A program made the position numbers and the translations under genes. Below, piece by piece: positions 51,276-52,142 of a stretch of 52,142 nt of DNA. The stretch comes from JAYEKL01 sp034660995 (lineage in GTDB: Bacteria; Patescibacteriota; Minisyncoccia; JAHIHE01; JAGLIN01), in NCBI GenBank assembly GCA_034660995.1, contig JAYEKL010000063.1, forward strand, positions 1 through 52,142, given 5' to 3'. Positions within the stretch are counted from its first letter, which is position 1. Every line of letters begins with the position of its first letter. The notes beneath the pieces were generated by a model. The model searched no databases. It saw nothing but the letters and a program-made list of their open reading frames with translations, and had not been told where the DNA came from.

Positions 51276-51830
51276 GGGTTAAGGTTCGTATGAAACCGAT
51301 GTGATTATTTGTCTTTGTTTGTTAAACTGGTAGAATAGATATTAGTTTTATTAATCTAATCTATCAGTCATATGAATAAAGAAAAAAGAATTAAATTGAG
51401 AGAAAAAATTAACGAGATGTATTTTAAAAAAACATTTCAAGAAAACAAATAATTGAGAAAGAAAAAGTATCATGGGAATTTGTTCTAAAATGGACACAAT
51501 CAGAAAATCAAGATTTTGAAATAGACAAGAGAGGATGGCAAAAAAGAAAAACAAGAATTTATTCCCAAAATATATTTCATCCGCAAAGTTTATGAAAATC
51601 AAAAAACCAGAAAAGGCGAAATCAATATCTTAAATGAGAAAATCAATCTGTCGAACGAATACATAAATTTATACACTCTGTCTCAATGGAATCTAAAAAC
51701 TGAAACACTCTATATTTATTTTGAAAAAGAACAAAAGAAATTATTAATTAAGAAACTAAAATTTGAAATTAATAAAAATTGTGAAATTGATTTCTAAATA
51801 ATCACATCGGTTTCATACGAACCTTAACCC
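51276..51830. mobile_element. 555-bp element with perfect 35-bp terminal inverted repeats
   Basis: Left end 51276-51310 begins GGGTTAAGGTTCGTATGAAA; right end 51796-51830 is its exact reverse complement, finishing TTTCATACGAACCTTAACCC. The interior is A-rich on the plus strand and holds a decayed reading frame. No transposase recognised, so it looks non-autonomous. Confidence 0.9.
51372..51796 (+). pseudogene. Decayed cargo gene inside the 555-bp element
   Basis: Starts ATG 51372: MNKEKRIKLREKINEMYFKK, stop after 26 codons. The next frame continues 'KQIIEKEKVSWEFVLKWTQS' and 'EIDKRGWQKRKTRIYSQ', stop; the third continues 'EFIPKIYFIRKVYENQKTRK' to 'KKLKFEINKNCEIDF' and a TAA at 51794. Two frameshifts would restore one protein of about 135 residues. 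Not a family I recognise; it is basic and could be a DNA-binding or small replication-type protein. Confidence 0.6.
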
Positions 51831-51984
51831 TTAAGAAATACAAGGTTCAGGTCAGGAGACACTAAACCAACGGTAATTTCTTTAAGGCATATTTAAGTTT
51901 ATCTCTTTTTATAAAAAATAGATGAAAATCAGCAGAGCCTATTTATCGCAGTAAACAGAAATTAAATACTGTTATTTTAATTAT
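51831..51984. other. Spacer with an imperfect hairpin and a family A fragment
   Basis: 51831-51888 has ends TTAAGAAAT and ATTTCTTTAA around 'GGTTCAGGTCAGGAGACAC', a possible hairpin. 51924-51946 reads 'GAAAATCAGCAGAGCCTA', the inverted 5' end of repeat family A. No gene seen. Confidence 0.5.
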
Positions 51985-52013
51985 ATTATATACTATTTTG
52001 CAAACTTTGTCAA
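51985..52013 (-). promoter_or_regulatory. Perfect consensus sigma-70 promoter on the minus strand
   Basis: On the minus strand TTGACA (52013-52008), 17-bp spacer, TATAAT (51990-51985). It overlaps the stop codon of the transposase fragment. The next gene in that direction is the M16 peptidase, some 780 bp away across the 555-bp element. Confidence 0.75.
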
Positions 52014-52142
52014 CAATTTGTGCTAGTCCACCTCATATTGGAAACTAGGTTGTTATTTATTAAATAATCCACAGGAGAAGTTAAATTTAAGCTCCAGTGA
52101 TATCTTTTGGTATTATACCATAGAATCCATTCTATCATCTTT
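52010..52142 (-). CDS. Integrase-core (DDE) transposase, C-terminal fragment at window end
   Basis: The minus-strand frame ends TGA at 52010 and reads MIEWILWYNTKRYHWSLNLT, then 'SPVDYLINNNLVSNMRWTST'. 'WYNTKRYHWSLN..SPVDYL' matches the 'YN..RpH.sL....P..yl' end of IS481/IS3-type integrase-core transposases. The 5' part lies outside the window, so completeness is unknown. Confidence 0.8.
   Translation of the reverse strand, partial: KMIEWILWYNTKRYHWSLNLTSPVDYLINNNLVSNMRWTSTNC

Noticed and set aside
51831..51888. Hairpin as a tRNA or tRNA-like attachment site
   Set aside because: No acceptor/anticodon/T-arm arrangement could be found.

Overview
The window is an AT-rich, gene-dense bacterial chromosome scaffold. 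It most likely comes from a Candidate Phyla Radiation (Patescibacteria, Parcubacteria-like) organism. This rests on inference: short streamlined genes, many CPR-style membrane proteins of unknown function (PP2C-like/TM/propeller, N-terminal motif/TM/baseplate-J-like, Cys-rich single-pass), few Shine-Dalgarno sequences, and intergenic spacers packed with short interspersed repeats. TGA is a real stop (it ends infA), so the genetic code is standard, not the UGA=Gly code of Gracilibacteria/Absconditabacteria.

Layout. 1-8 kb, mostly minus: a cut-off SpoU RNA methyltransferase, purL, a small AtpI/AtpZ-like membrane protein on plus, a scaffold gap, ahcY and an adjacent PfkB kinase (probable adenosine kinase). 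8-12.5 kb, plus: tRNA-Tyr, uppS, mltG, a DJ-1/YajL-like protein, then an L10 leader with rplJ-rplL. 12.5-19.4 kb: a large PP2C-like/TM/propeller protein (minus), a wHTH-nucleotidyltransferase regulator, an FtsA-like ATPase and a membrane protein. 19.5-24.4 kb: infA-rpmJ-rpsM-rpsK-rpsD-rpoA-rplQ-rplM-rpsI. 24.8-30 kb: a secreted Cys-motif protein, rodA and a 913-residue fibronectin-III surface protein. 30-35 kb: glyS followed by a patch holding a DUF234-type ATPase flanked by a GIY-YIG remnant and a duplicated, frameshifted glyS tail, then a membrane protein and an intact GIY-YIG protein. 35.6-39.8 kb: NIF3-like protein, M3 peptidase, two hypotheticals. 40-47 kb, minus: metG, tatD, a family-2 glycosyltransferase and an unusual leuS. 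47-51 kb: a wHTH protein (plus), then M16 peptidase, AI-2E transporter and rsmI (minus). 51.2-52.1 kb: a 555-bp element with perfect 35-bp terminal inverted repeats and a decayed gene, and the end of an integrase-type transposase.

The most unusual item is the leucyl-tRNA synthetase: 1158 residues, with a complete Nudix hydrolase domain in the editing (CP1) region and an ASCH-like domain in the following zinc-ribbon region. The same gene carries three palindromic repeat units translated in frame. The second theme is repeat ecology: at least four interspersed inverted-repeat families, one MITE nested in another with a target duplication, two perfect loop-less palindromes, and repeat sequence absorbed into leuS and metG.

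Two assembly problems matter to a reader. The 100-N gap at 5349-5448 is flanked by the same 127 bp on both sides, so it is probably a false duplication. The 10-N gap at 46378-46387 breaks metG inside an inverted-repeat insert. All calls come from reading the sequence; no database search was run.
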